From NCBI RefSeq assembly GCF_030867145.1, contig NC_134414.1, positions 18,804,518 through 18,868,517 of the forward strand: 64,000 bases of DNA, given 5' to 3'. Below are positions 41,882-54,500 of the stretch, in pieces. Within the stretch, counting starts at the first letter, position 1, and the number at the start of each line of letters is the position of its first letter. The notes beneath the pieces are model-generated. The model saw only the letters and a program-made list of their open reading frames with translations, made no database searches and had not been told where the DNA came from. The translations under genes were made by a program, and so were the position numbers. Origin of the DNA: Opisthocomus hoazin. Taxonomy: Eukaryota; Chordata; Aves; Opisthocomiformes; Opisthocomidae.

Positions 41882-43229
41882 CCACTATAGGCCTGTCAGC
41901 CTGACCTCGGTGCCGGGCAAGATTATGGAGAGATTCATCCTGAGTGCGCTCACTGGGCATGTGAAGGACAGCCAGAGGGTCAGGCCCAGCCAGCATGGGT
42001 TCATGAAAGGCAGATCCTGCTTGACCAACCTGATCTCCTCCTATGACCAGGTGACCCACCTAGTGGATGAGGGAAAGGCCGTGGATATTGTCTATCTGGA
42101 CTTTAATAAGGCCTTTGACACTGTTCCCCACAGCATCCTCCTGCAGAAACTAGCTGCCTATGGTTTGGATGGGTGTACTCTTCACTGGATAAAGAACTGG
42201 CTGAATGGCTGAGTCCAGAGAGTGCTGACAAATGGAGTTATATCCAGCTGGTGGCCGGTCTCAAGCAGTGTTCCCCAGGGCTCAGTTTTGGGTCCGGTTT
42301 TGTTTAACATCTTTCTCAATGATGTGGAAGAGGGGATTGAGTGCCCCCTCAGTAACTTTGCAGATGACACCAAGCTGGGTGGAAGTGTCGATCAGCTTGA
42401 GGGTAGGAAGGCCCTGCAGAGGGATCTGGACAGACTGGATCGATGGGCCAAGGCCAACAGGTTCAACAAGGCCAAGTGCTGGGTCCTGCACTTGGGTCAC
42501 AACGACCTCATGCAACGCTACAGGCTTGGGGAGGAATGGCTGGTAAGCTGCTCAGCGGAAAAGGATCTTGGGGTGTTGGTTGAAAGCCAGCTGAACATGA
42601 GCCAGCATTGTGCCCAGGTGGCCAAGAAGGCCAAAGGCATCCTGGCTTGTATCAGGAATAGAGTGGCCAGCAGGAGTACGGAGGTGATCGTGCCCCTGTA
42701 CTGGGCACTGGTGAGGCCGCACCTGGAGTACTGCATTCAGTTTTGGGCCCCTCACTCCAAGAAGGACATTGAGGTGCTGGAGTGTGTCCAGAGAAGGGCA
42801 ACAAGGCTGGTGAAGGGTCTAGAGAACAAGTCTTATGAGGAGCAACTGAGGGAGCTGGGTCTTTTTAGTGTGGAGAAGAGAAGGCTGAGGGGGGACTTTC
42901 TTGCTCTCTAAAGCTACCTTAAAGGAGGTTGTAGTGAGGCAGGTGTTTGTCTGTTCTCCCAAGTAACTAGCAATAGGATGAGAGGAAATGGCCTCCAGCT
43001 GCATCAGGGGAGTTTTAAATTGGATATTAGTAATAATTTCTTTACTGAAAGAGTGGTCAGACATTGAAACAGGCTTCCCAGGGAAGTGGTGGAGTCCCCA
43101 TCCCTGGAGGTGTTCAAAAGAAGTGTAGATGCGGCACTTTGGGATTTGGTTTAGTAGGCATGGTGGTGTTGGGTTGAAGGTTGGAGTTGATGATCTTAGA
43201 CGTCTTTTTCAAGCTATGATTCTATGATT
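41882..43229 (+). mobile_element. CR1 LINE fragment with near-complete RT region
   Basis: Enters at CACTATAGGCCTGTCAGCCT and ends TATGATTCTATGATTA. The same frame runs 41802-42212 and 42222-42911, broken by one TGA at 42210-42212 in LNG*VQRV, where family members read LNGRTQRV (a CGA to TGA change). Motif A VYLDFNKAFDTVPHS and motif [10 protein letters not shown] are intact. A second stop (TAA at 42909) precedes the C-terminal end. Same subfamily as the 5342 element. Confidence 0.94.
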
Positions 43230-46200
43230 ATACCTTGGTCCGAAGCTCCTCTGGGGATTTAAATGGCTATTTCTGTCATGTAAGCGAATGGAACAGAGAC
43301 AAAGAAGCTCTTGCTTAAATTGCTTTGGGTGCAACGGTTCTACACATTTGCAGTTTCTCTGTAAACCTGATCCATTGGCTAATCTTTTGGAAGCCATCTG
43401 ACGTGTCTTGCCTGGAATAGTTTCTGATGGAGAAGATTTGTGGTTGAATACAAAGACACAAAGGAAGGAATATGAAATCTACATATGTTTAAACACAAAT
43501 TTTCCTTGGTTTAATGTAAAGAACAGTGACAATAGGATGATAAGAGGAAGCACCAGACTTCATGCATGTCCACACTTTAAACTATACTTCTCCAGTGTTT
43601 TAATGAGTTATATGCAAATCCGCTATCATTATTTTAAAGTAAATAGTTGTGTAGTCACTGTGTCAGGCCTCAATCACAAGATCATGCAATAAGATCTTTC
43701 AAACTAAAACAGAGAAGTGGTGATTAACTTCTGCTCTGTCGTCACCTTTTCCTTGGTGAAAACAGATTGTGCTGATGAAAGGTCAGGCTGAAGAGGCTGT
43801 GGACCAAACTCAAGTAATTAAACACTGAATGGGTGTGAATATTTTCTGCTCTGCTCATCTGCCTTGCACAGGACCGCTTAAACCACAAGAACAGTTCTTC
43901 CTGCAGAAAAACGTTTTGCTGGTTCTGTTGGGAAAGGGTATGGTTAATCATAGCTTCTGCAGTGGTTTCCCATTATGTCACCCTATTCCCTGGAAATGTA
44001 AGTCTTTAAGAAGTGGTCAGAAAGGATTTCTCATTGAATTTCACTGGAATTAATTATAGGTAGGAGAAAAGTAACAATATTCTGGGCCCAGGAGTTTCAC
44101 AGGTGAGACTGAAACTCTTCAAATTGCCATCATTGATCTATTTATTGGAATAGTTTTATATTGCTGTGATCTATGTTTACACAAAATAAAAAGCTTAGAA
44201 AAGGAGTAAGCATGTTTCTGGTCCTCATGGTCCAGTTTTCACTTTCTTCTACTTCCATATGATGACCTACTGAGGACTGTTATAGCAGCCAATCTAGGAA
44301 ATTATTTTCACAATATTAATCACATTTCCTTCTGTCTGTTATATTTATAGGCTTTTTGGACCAGAAAATAAGTAAATAAATCCTTAAAAATAAAAAAAAG
44401 AAAAAAGTGAAAAGGAAGTGTTCATTAGAGGAACTAGCTCATTCTAAGGGCTGTGTTGCAATAGTTTGTAGCTACATATGCATGTTTCAGAGTGAACATG
44501 AAATCTGCGTGACTTAATACAAGTTCATATTTCCAAGCTTGTTTCCTAGCAGCTTTTTACATCATGGAGCTGTAACAGGTCTCATAGAACTTTAAAAATA
44601 CAGAAAAAGTGTGTAATGCTAAATTACTAGTGATAAGGTTTAAGTCTCGGCATATAAAGTTTGGGGAGTCAAGTTCAAGCAGAGGTTCACACCCACGCTT
44701 TCGATTGTTCTGTTACAGCAGGGTCTAATATAGGATTCTCAAATTCAGGGTTGCAGCCCCAAAGGTGTATGGGAATTAGGTGTTGAATTCTAGACATTGT
44801 CTGCCAAGTGAAATGTTTAATGAGTGGGAAACTCCTGGTTTAGGAGCTTGGGCAGAATTGAGACCCATGACTTCAGATGGCAGATAAACAAGAATAGACA
44901 CTTACATTTGATCAGTTCTGTAGGCTCTTCTATTCTATAATTCGATCTCCATTGACTAATTTACATGTAGACAGCTGTATTAATTTTAGATACCAAATCA
45001 AATATCTGAACCTCGAACTCAAAACCAAGTTAGGGATGAAGTTGAATTGCTCATACATAAGTACGTAAGGAAATCTGAGGTGCAGTGGCCCTGATGGTTT
45101 CCAAGTGCTTCTCTAAAATGACCTGGGCCCCCATTTGTTTTGTGTCATGTCTCCCTGGTCTGTGTGGTGTCTTGGGTACTTGAGTCTTTGGCATGAAATA
45201 GCCAGAACTACGCATGTAGATGTAGGCAACTGGATCATGCGCCAGGTGTTTGACTTCTGAACACCTAATGTTTGATGCAGCTGTCTAAACGTAAGCGTCC
45301 AGTGCTATTTGAAAGACCCTATAAATAAATTACCTGGCCTTCAAGTGCCTGTCCAGAGGGCATGACCTTACCATGTGTCCTGTCCCATATCTGCCAGCCC
45401 TGTATGGATGTTCTGAATACCCTCAGGCCTCTCATATGGCAACTGAGTTTCTAAAGTTTGACAGGATGAACTTAACCTTCATGATCAAACCAGTTTCTAA
45501 CCTGATTTAAGGCAGCTCTATAGTCTACTTTGAAAGCAGTGTACTTCAAAGACAGCCAAGCTGGCTTTGAGCTAAATTGTATGGGTGCAATTATAAGTGT
45601 AAGGGAGTAGCTTGAAGTTTGGTGTAGCTAAGGATTTACCCTTTGCCTATAGTATGTGCTAAGCTCCATGCTGCTGCAAATCTAGGCTCTTCCTGAGGTA
45701 CTTTAAATTTAGCCTGAGTGTCAAGGATATGTTTCAGACAGAAAAGAGAAATTCATGCTCATGCACCTTTAACTTTCTGTCCTGAAGAAAAATCTTGGTG
45801 AAGAACTTGTGGGATTGAACCTCGTGCTTGCCACATCCTGTCTGCACTTGTGAAATGCCCCTACTGCTATCTGTAGGCAAAAATGTCTGTTGGCAGATCC
45901 ACATGTATTTGTTTGTGGTTGAATCACTGAGAAGTGCTTCACAACCATCTCTAGACAAAGCTCCCAGACAAGAGCGTGAGATACGAGCCCTGGTGAGCAC
46001 CATCTGCTGTTGACCGGTACCTCTGAACACCTGCAGAACATGTTTTGTGCTGAATGCATGTCAGTAGCTGTTGCTACCTGTTACAGGGAAAACTGTTTGC
46101 CTGGCTGTTATCAATTCTCTTTTCAGTTTTCTCATGCTCTAGACAAGTTGTATATATTTTGAAAAAAGACAGAACTTTCTGCTCTCAACTGTTTAATATA

Positions 46201-46596
46201 AATACCTTTTTGTGAAAAAAAGGTTGTTTATTTTATAGACATTCAGTCTGGGACTTCCTTACCAATTTCTTCATTGCAGTGGTCATTATTGTCCCACTAA
46301 CATGCCTCAGAGATTCCGCTAACACCGTTAGCCAACATTGACATCTGCATTAACCCAGCTCCTTTTTTAGCAATACGGGAGCTGTTGACACATAGTGTCC
46401 AAAGGTAGCACACGCTTGGCTATCTGGGCTCCACTGACTGTAGCACATTGATACATTCATTGTCAACCAACTCAATTGTCAAATCGATTCTAAAATGCTG
46501 CTGTCAGTACAAACTAACACCTCCACTTGTTATTAGCGTTCATGGGTTCGATGTGGACCACTCACTTTTTTGTTATTGTAGGTCTTATGCCAAAAT
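43230..46596. other. Unique intergenic DNA, 3.4 kb
   Basis: No gene or repeat recognised. Short frames on both strands near 43740-44050 and 45730-46060 lack domain motifs. An A-rich tract lies near 44385-44405. Confidence 0.4.
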
Positions 46597-46750
46597 AAAC
46601 ATAGAATAGAATAGAATAGAATAGAATAGAATAGAATAGAATAGAATAGAATAGAATAGAATAGAATAGAATAGAATAGAATAGAATAGAATAGAACAGA
46701 GCATCTCAGTTGGGGGGGACATACAGCGATCATCCAATCCAACTGCCTGA
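46597..46750 (-). mobile_element. CR1 3'-end fragment carrying an expanded tail
   Basis: After the microsatellite the text CATCTCAGTTGGGGGGGACA and GATCATCCAATCCAACTGCC matches the reverse complement of a CR1 3' terminus whose tail is built from ATTCT units. Only about 55 bp of element body remains. Confidence 0.7.
46601..46695 (+). repeat. (ATAGA)n pentanucleotide microsatellite, about 19 perfect units
   Basis: Nineteen uninterrupted ATAGA units (TCTAT/ATTCT on the other strand), followed by one variant ACAGA. It lies exactly where a CR1 tail is expected, so it probably grew from the tail by slippage. Likely length-polymorphic. Confidence 0.97.
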
Positions 46751-46756
46751 GCAGAT

Positions 46757-46983
46757 GGGACGAGAGGCAATGGACTCAAGCTGCATCAGGGGATGTTTAG
46801 ATTGGATAATAGGAAAAATTTCTTTACTGAAAGAGTGGTCAGACATTGGAACAGGCTGCCCAAAAAACATGTAGATGTGGCACTTTGGGACATGGTTTAG
46901 TAGGCATGGTGGTGTTGGGTTGGCGGTTGGAGTTGATGATCTTAGAGGTCTTTTCCAACCTATGATTCTATGATTCTATGACT
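46757..46983 (+). mobile_element. CR1 3'-end fragment, plus strand
   Basis: GGGACGAGAGGCAATGGACT, then AAATTTCTTTACTGAAAGAG and TTGGAGTTGATGATCTTAGA, ending in ATGATTCTATGATTCTATG tail units. It is of the 5342-type subfamily, with an internal deletion near GCTGCCCAAAAAACATGTAG. It faces away from the minus fragment at its left. Confidence 0.93.
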
Positions 46984-47032
46984 CTATGACCTTTAAAGGT
47001 CCCTTCCAGTCCAAACTATTCTGTAATTCTAC
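46984..47032 (+). mobile_element. Residual 3' terminus of another CR1
   Basis: CCTTTAAAGGTCCCTTCCAG and AACTATTCTGTAATTCT are the closing text of a different CR1 subfamily, directly after the tail of the preceding copy. This suggests insertion of one CR1 near the end of another. Confidence 0.7.
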
Positions 47033-49063
47033 TTCCAGCATTAGTCTTCATGTAAAGTCGGATACACTCCATAGCAACTTTGCTAAGTACTAACTACAGT
47101 AGCACAGACATTTAGTTTGGTTCCATCCTTCTTTATTTTATTACTCATGCCTGTGCCAGAAAATACACATGGTCTGTATTCACCAATCGAATGAATTTAA
47201 TACCTCCTAAGAAGATTTTACAGCTTTTCTGAATGTGGTTTCTTTAAAATGTCAATGTGTTTGCTCAGTGGTTTGAGCAGCTGTAATAATATTGCATTCA
47301 CTCTGCATCTTTATTTCATTTGCTAAGTAAGTGGGAGTTGATTGTAAGATAGGTGGGTCAGAATTTTCCAGAAAACTTTTATTGGAAAAGTCATGTATTT
47401 TTTTTTCTTTTTTTTTGAATAATTGCCTCTTCCTTCAATTTTCAGTTGCCATTTTTTATTCCATTTCATTATGAAAACAAAAGAAACCGTATTAAAATTA
47501 TTTAGATAGGTCAGAAAAAACCCAATGTATTAAACGAGATATAAGTAATCAAAATTATTTAGGAAGTCAAATATGTGAAAAGATTTAATTGTTTTTCTAT
47601 GATTCTCATATCGTTTTAGCAATTTCAAGATATTTTTATTCTTTATTTCCTTAGCGATTGTAAATATTTCAAACTGCACTTCTGCTTAGATGGAGGTAGA
47701 AAATTTTAAGCATGATTGATTCTGTTTTAAATGCAGGTTTGATTAGACTGTCTTCTGGGCTGTGCATATTTCTCCCCAGCATCCTCCTGGGGAGAGAGCA
47801 AGCAGTAGTGAGGGTGGAAAAGACGCTCATGGTGAGAAGGGATCTACTACACATATCTAACACATTCTCTGAAGGTGAAGGGCCTGGGACTTAGTACATC
47901 TCTGTGACCTCTCTTGCTCTCTTCCTCTGGTGTGATTTGGTGTTTACAGAAGATCTTTAGCTAACAGTATATTTCAGGACTATTTTGTGCCTTGTACTGT
48001 TTGGGTGAACATGGGATAAGTATTTTGTGGATCTTCTAAACACTGATACCTCTGAAACTGGAGGAGCCAAGATGTGATGAACCACGCCTGTGCTTTGTGT
48101 TTAACCATGGCACGAAAGTGTAACTCTCTGCTTATGAAATCGGCAGCCCTGGGGAGGCTGGAGAGATGGCAGAGCAATCTCTGTTTGGCTTTAGCACTGT
48201 TCAGTAAAGCCACCCTCCAAATTATTATTCAGAGATTGGAGTAAATCACGGGTCCAGATTGAGTATAACAGGAGTCTTGCTTGAAATACTCATATACTGA
48301 CATATACATTGTAGACGTCTGCATTTGTTCACACGTATCCCACCTTTCCAATGCTTTTAATTTCTCTGCATTTCCTTGGTGAAAAATAAAATCTTTGTTT
48401 TCCAACAGAAGTACAGTCCAAAAGGGTCAGACTGTAACAAAAATATGTGTAATATTCATCTCCCACAAAGAAGAGCATCTACTTTTGGTAGGCCACTGCA
48501 TCCATGTGCTGCACTTTTTTGGAAAACCCTAAGTCACAGATGGTGTAAGGGGGGCTAGGCATTTGCAATCCTTGAGTTACCCAGCAATGAGGGCCTGAAA
48601 AAGGAAAGATGTTGTACAAAAATTGTCAGTTTTCCAGCAGTGCAGTTGCAGATACATTTCTTGAATATGAATTTGAAGGGAAAAGGTGCCACTGCTATTA
48701 GTCAACACAAGAGAAAGTGCTTGTTACTCTGCACTGGCAGTAAGGATTAACTTTTTTGTAATCACCTGTATAATAGATATCTATGGTTAAGTGAAAGCGC
48801 TGTCACCTTTTCATGTCCTTTCTACTCTTCAACATCTGCTGCTAGGATGGTCTAGCCCAAGATTCTTCACGACAGATAGCCGAGAGCAGCACGAAGTTCT
48901 GGTCAAGAAAGCATCCTCCTCCATGCTTGAATCAGAACATGTGATGAAAGTGGAACATGCAGAAAAGAATAGTTTTGCAGGGCTTTCTTCTGGCAGGTGG
49001 AAAACAGATTCATCCTCTAGTGAATCTTTTGAGAGGAGGCCATAGAAAATCTGCACTGAATTT
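47033..49063. other. Unique intergenic DNA
   Basis: No gene recognised. AT-rich stretch at 47395-47660; small frames at 47669-47894 and 48791-49107 overlap on both strands without domain signatures. Confidence 0.4.
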
Positions 49064-49905
49064 AGAATCATAGAATGGTTTGGGTTGGAAGGGACCTTAA
49101 AGATCACCTAGTTCAAAACCCCTGCTATGGCAGGGACACCTTCCATTAGACCAGGTTGCGCAAAACTACACCCAAACTGGCCTTGAACTCTTCCAAGGAG
49201 GAAGCATCCACCACTTCTCTGGGCAACCTGTGCCAATGTCTCACCACCCTCTTAGTAAAGAAAATCTTTCTGATATCTAATCTAAACCTACCGTCTTGCA
49301 GTTTTGAGCCATTACCACTTGTTTTGTCGCTACGTGCGCTTGCAGAAAGTCCCTCTCCAGCTTTCTCGCAGGCCCACTACTAGAAGGCTGCCATAAGGTC
49401 CCCCTGGAGCATTCTCTTCTCCAGGCTGAACAGCCCCAACTCTCTCAGCCTTGCCTCACAGCAGAGGCGTTCCAGCCCTCGTATTATCTTTGTGGCCCTC
49501 CTCTGGAGCTGCTCCAACAAGTCCATGTCCTTCTTGTCCTGAGGACTCCAGAGCTGGACGCAGGACTCCAGGTGGGGTCTCACCAGACCAGAGCAGAGGG
49601 GCAGAATCCCCTCCCTCTATCTGCTGGCCATGCTTCTCTTGATGCAGCCCAGGGTCTGGTTGGCCTTTTGGGCTGCGAGCGCACATTGCTGGATCATGTT
49701 GAGCTTCTCGTCAACCAGTACCCCTAAGTCCTGCTCCTCAGGGCTGCTCTCAATCCTTTCTCTGCCCAGACTGTTTTTGTGCTTGGGATTGCCCCGACCC
49801 AGGTGCAGGACCCTGCACTTGGCCTTGTTGAACTTAATGAGGTTCACACGTGCCCACGTCTCAAGCCTGACAAGGTCCCTCTGGACCTTGCAGCCTTCTG
49901 GATTT
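49064..49905 (-). mobile_element. CR1 LINE fragment, minus strand
   Basis: Starts AGAATCATAGAATGGTTTGG; minus frames 49617-49847 and 49380-49583 encode [40 protein letters not shown] and [17 protein letters not shown] in two phases, so it is frameshifted. Truncated within ORF2 near 49905. Same subfamily as the host at 38932. Confidence 0.93.
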
Positions 49906-51063
49906 ACTGCAACAAGGACTGCTGCCTTGGTGACAGTAAACCCATAGCTACCCTGAAGGCTGTGTGAGTTGGCAGGAGGAGTAGAAGAGAGTCAAAGGAC
50001 TGCAAATCTGCCAAGTGCAGTTTGCCCATGTGCAGCTACCATACACATAGAGTACCTCTGTAGTATTTTGGCTGGGTCATCCTCAAAGTTATAAAAACAT
50101 ATGCACACATATATGCATGCATATGCTCGTGTGTGTGTGTGTCCAACAATATTCTGTGCAATTTTACCGGATCAGCTCTCCAAGATAATCCTGTGTCTGT
50201 TCATCCCACCAGTAGACCAACATGTTTCACATCTGTTTTGAATGAGTAGTGTCAGTCTCCAAAGGATATCCTGCTTTATAAATTCTTCCCTTTTTTTACT
50301 GTGGTGTCATGGCTTTCTATAAACCACTGTTAAGTTGCCTCTTGTGAAATGGTTGCAGCAGCCACAACTCTGATTTGAGTTCTTGTCGAAGTCATCTAAA
50401 CACTCTTGTCAGACTGCCAGGCATAAAATGAAAAAGAAACTAACTAAATGGGCACAAAATTAAAAGGAAGGAGACTGGGTGAGAAGAGCAGAAAGAATTT
50501 TGCCTTGCGGGCTTCACTAGAAACTGCTGCACTGGCATCTGTGAGCCTGGTGTTTGATGGAGTTTGGAAGAGATGGATGGATGCTCAGGCTATGGTTGGT
50601 ATTAGTAAATATTGTGGTACTGAAAAACATTCCCAGGCACTAGAACTCAATCCTCTGTACTGCTAAATTGCTGGAGTGACTCTTGGGTGGTTCATTTTGG
50701 ACCAACATTCTCAGTGGTTCCCAGACACTATTCAGGACATGTCATGGGTCAGGGACAACTCCCAATTACCAGCTTGGACGTAGCCAACCTACCTCTGAAA
50801 TTAAGAGAGTTTAATATCATGGAAATTTGCTGTTTCATGCCTGTTGGCCTCAAAGTGTATCTGATTTCTTGCTACGGACGTAGCCTTAGGTTTTAGGCTC
50901 CATCTGAAATGCCATATTATACATTTCAGTCTAGTAGCCTCATCATATCAATCCTATGATTTCTTTCTCATCTGATCAGATTGTTTGTATCTACAGCTGG
51001 AGATCAGTCCCCAGCACCGATTCACGCGTTTGTCCAGTTACAGTCGTGTTATCTCTGGTCTGT
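49906..51063. other. Unique intergenic DNA with a short TG repeat
   Basis: Alternating CATATG/TGCATA sequence at about 50100-50130 runs into a short (TG)n at about 50130-50142. No gene recognised. Confidence 0.45.
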
Positions 51064-51505
51064 CCACAAAAACGATCCGAGGACTGAAACACCTCTCCGA
51101 TGAGGAAAGGCCGAGACAGTTGGGGCTCTTCAGCCTGGAGAAAAGAAGGCTTCAGGGAGACCTTCTAGCAGCCTTTCAGTACTTAAAGGGGAGCTATAGG
51201 AAGGAGGGGGACTATCTTCTTAGCAAGGCCTGTTGTGACAGGACAAGGGGTAATGGTTTGAATCAAAGGGAGAGTAGATTTAGACTGGATATAAGGAAGA
51301 AATTTTTTTACCATGAGGGTGGTGAAACACTGGAACAGATTGCCCAGAGAAGTAGTGGAGGTCCCATCCCTGGAAACACTCAAGGCCAAGTTGGATGGGG
51401 CTCTGAGCAACCTGGTCTAGTTGAAGATGTCCCTGCCCACTCTAGGGGGGTTGGACTACAAGACCTCCAAAGGTTCCTTCCAACCCAAAGCATTCTAAGA
51501 TTCTG
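51064..51505 (+). mobile_element. CR1 LINE 3'-end fragment
   Basis: Enters at CACAAAAACGATCCGAGGAC and ends CATTCTAAGATTCTG. Frame 50985-51539 covers it with [20 protein letters not shown] and [20 protein letters not shown]. Same subfamily as the 14.4 kb copy. Confidence 0.92.
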
Positions 51506-54500
51506 TCAGGCATTTTTGCAGGTGGTATCTCCTCTATGAGCCTCAGAATGAGAGACTGAGTGGTGATAAAAATCTCTTTTTTACAAAAATTCTTCCTGCC
51601 AGATATCTAGGGGATGACTCACAGGCCACAACGGATATGGCAACCAATTTGTGAAATCTGGGGAATTTTTCAGTTCCTGATGAAAATTGAAAATTACATA
51701 AATCACATTTTATTTCGGGAAGTTTACTTTGTTTTCTGAAGAATTTTGCTGACAATCATGATTTTCGGCAAAGTGCTGCTAAGCCATAAGTCCAGTGATA
51801 TCCTGCATGACTCCCTGACAGGTCATGGTAGGCTGTGGAGAAGTGTGGCTGCTGTATGTGGTGTTTCAGTGGACTGTTGCTCCAAAATGGTATAAATGTG
51901 CCAACTGCTTTAAGTCTGGAAAGCCCAAGGGAAACAGTGATTGTTACATCTTTAAACAGCTTGCTGGTTGATTGTTATCTGAAAGAACTTTAAATTTTTC
52001 ACAGAAGAGGTTCTCAGTCCCTTTGGTCCCTGGTGTCACAGTAGCTGAAGTGGCTGGCCAGCAAAGAGGGAGAAGTTGTCCCGGCTCAGGAGAGGAATTA
52101 GGATTCCGCAATTCTGGTGCAAACTTGAGCTCAAAGGGATGCAAGTGATCTTTGACCACCCTCTTCTAAGTGATAATTTGACTGATGCTCTCACAGAAAG
52201 GGCATGCATCCATCTTCACCCTCCCCAGCCTCTGAAGTATCTGCTCAGAAGGTAATAAGCCCAAGTCAGACTGTGGCCTTGCTTTCAAAGGTCTCCTTGT
52301 GAGGGAAATGATCACCCTCACACAGATCAGATACCATTATCTCTCAGAATGTTTTTTCAGTCAAGATATTGTAGTCCTTTGAAAGCAGAGTCTTCCCCCA
52401 GGTATAAAGGAATTTATGACTGACTCCAGGGCAGTCATGTTTTAATCTCTTTGGAGGAAAAAAAGTGTTCATCTCCTTTATCACAGCTAGAGAGCAAAGT
52501 CTGAAGAGAACATACAGTTTTCATCTCTTCCAAAAGCTTATTGCCAACAGATAAACTCAGGTTTTGGTTGTTCCAAAATGAAGCTATACAAAACATTGAG
52601 AAACTGTACAAAACAAAGAAACTGTGCAAAACATCTGGAAATACTCAGGACTAGCACATTGGATGACAGAGGGAGTGTAAACCTGATCCAACTCTGAAGA
52701 ATTGCTTTTCCCAGCACTGTAACAGCATCAAAAGAGGCAGAAACTGCCTGAAATTATTTTTGTTTCATGTTAAGTAGATTTTTCTTAAAGAGGTATACAG
52801 AATGTACCATACAATGCTTGGATCCCTTTCAAGCCATCCTTTTGCAAACAAAACCCCAGTGGAGGCTGGTATTTGTAAGTAGGATACATCAACACAGAAA
52901 GATCAGTGGGACAGCCGAGGCCCAAAGCATGTCCATATTCATTCATGAATAAATGAAATAATAAATAATTAAAAAAAAACCCACAGGTATTTCCATCATG
53001 GGCAGATGATTGTACTTCTTACCACCTGAGTGTTAGAGATCAGGATTCCGAAATTACACTGGTTTTTGGAAAAGACAAAATTTTCCCATCTCTCAGAAGA
53101 CCAAATTTGGCGAACATTCACAAAAACTCAGAGGAGATAGTGGCAATCTGTGCAAGTGGTGAGGTTTGTGTCCTTTGGAATACTTTCGATTGGCTCAGTA
53201 TCTATGGCTGGAGTTGGACCTACCTGGTAAACTGAAGGACTGGAGAAATAATGTGGGTTTGGACTCCTAAATTCTTCAGATGAGACAATCTATATGGATG
53301 CTGAAATTAGGCAGATGAAAGCTGAGCTCTGGGGCAAATTAGAAAAAAAATTAGACCAGAGCTTTGAAGAGCCTGAGACTTGGCAGACAGGTCTGCAGAC
53401 AGTGGCTTGTCTGATGCCTTGGACACGTTTAAATTTGGTAGTTGATTTGACTAGAACCCAAGTGACACAGTAGTAGAAGACATTAGTCTTAAGTCTGCCT
53501 TGTAGAGAAGGATTTTATAGAGCGTGGTTGTACAAACAGCAGGCGTTGAACAGGAACTCTCATGGCAGTAGATTTCAGTGGCACCATCGAGCAAACTCAC
53601 CCAAACAGGACTGAGATGAATGAGAGGATGTGCTCTCAAAAAACCCATTAAGAAGCAGTGGAATATTCAGAAAAAAAGGCTTTTTAAATTTTTTACAGGG
53701 TTTTAAGCTTGGACCTCTGACTTCGAAGTAAGAGTCAGGTTTGTTTACCTTATCAGTTCCCAAGAGAAAGGTTACTAAAACCTGGATGTGCTATCAGAGC
53801 ACGCTGAAGGGGAAAGGATCGGGCAAGACCCAGGTGGATGACAGACTACCTATCAGATAGGAACAAAATCTGATGGTATAAACAAGAAAGCACGGTTGGG
53901 CATGTTATGCTTATCCACAGGAGTGTGGCAAGCTATCAAGCTGCAAAGAGCAAACACTGAGTATCGCTGCACTAATAAAATCAATAGGCCTGGAACTGCT
54001 CTCCTCTTATCTGAAATTGTCTTTCAGAAGGGGGCAGGTACATGCAGATTGCTTCTTGAGGAAGGTCTCCAAACTGCACTGACTCCTGAGTCATGTCCAA
54101 ATGCTGGTATCTGCAGGACAACTCTGTGCCAGGGACCAAGTTAATAGTTTAACAGTATAGATTATTAGTTCTCTGACACTGCTTAATTTACTGGAAACAA
54201 GGAACCAGTATGTCCCACAGACATTTCAGAGTTTTTCACCTCAGCACTACAAGCTGATAACTGTTCCAGTGCTGATCTTGCAAAGATGTTCAGGATGGGC
54301 TTAACACTAAACTAGCAATCACTCATATTAAGAACATGAAGCCTCCTGTCACACAACAGGTGTGATTGATTTCTGGTTGTACATTTCAAGGATTGTTTCA
54401 TAGGAAGTCTTTAAATCTGCAAAATTTATAAGCTATTTCCATGTACCTTTGTTTCTATGGTCCACTTCTCTGCGCTGTCAATATGATTTTCCCTCTGAAT

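Noticed and set aside
46533-46779. Minus-strand frames rich in SILFY repeats
   Set aside because: They are translations of the ATAGA microsatellite.
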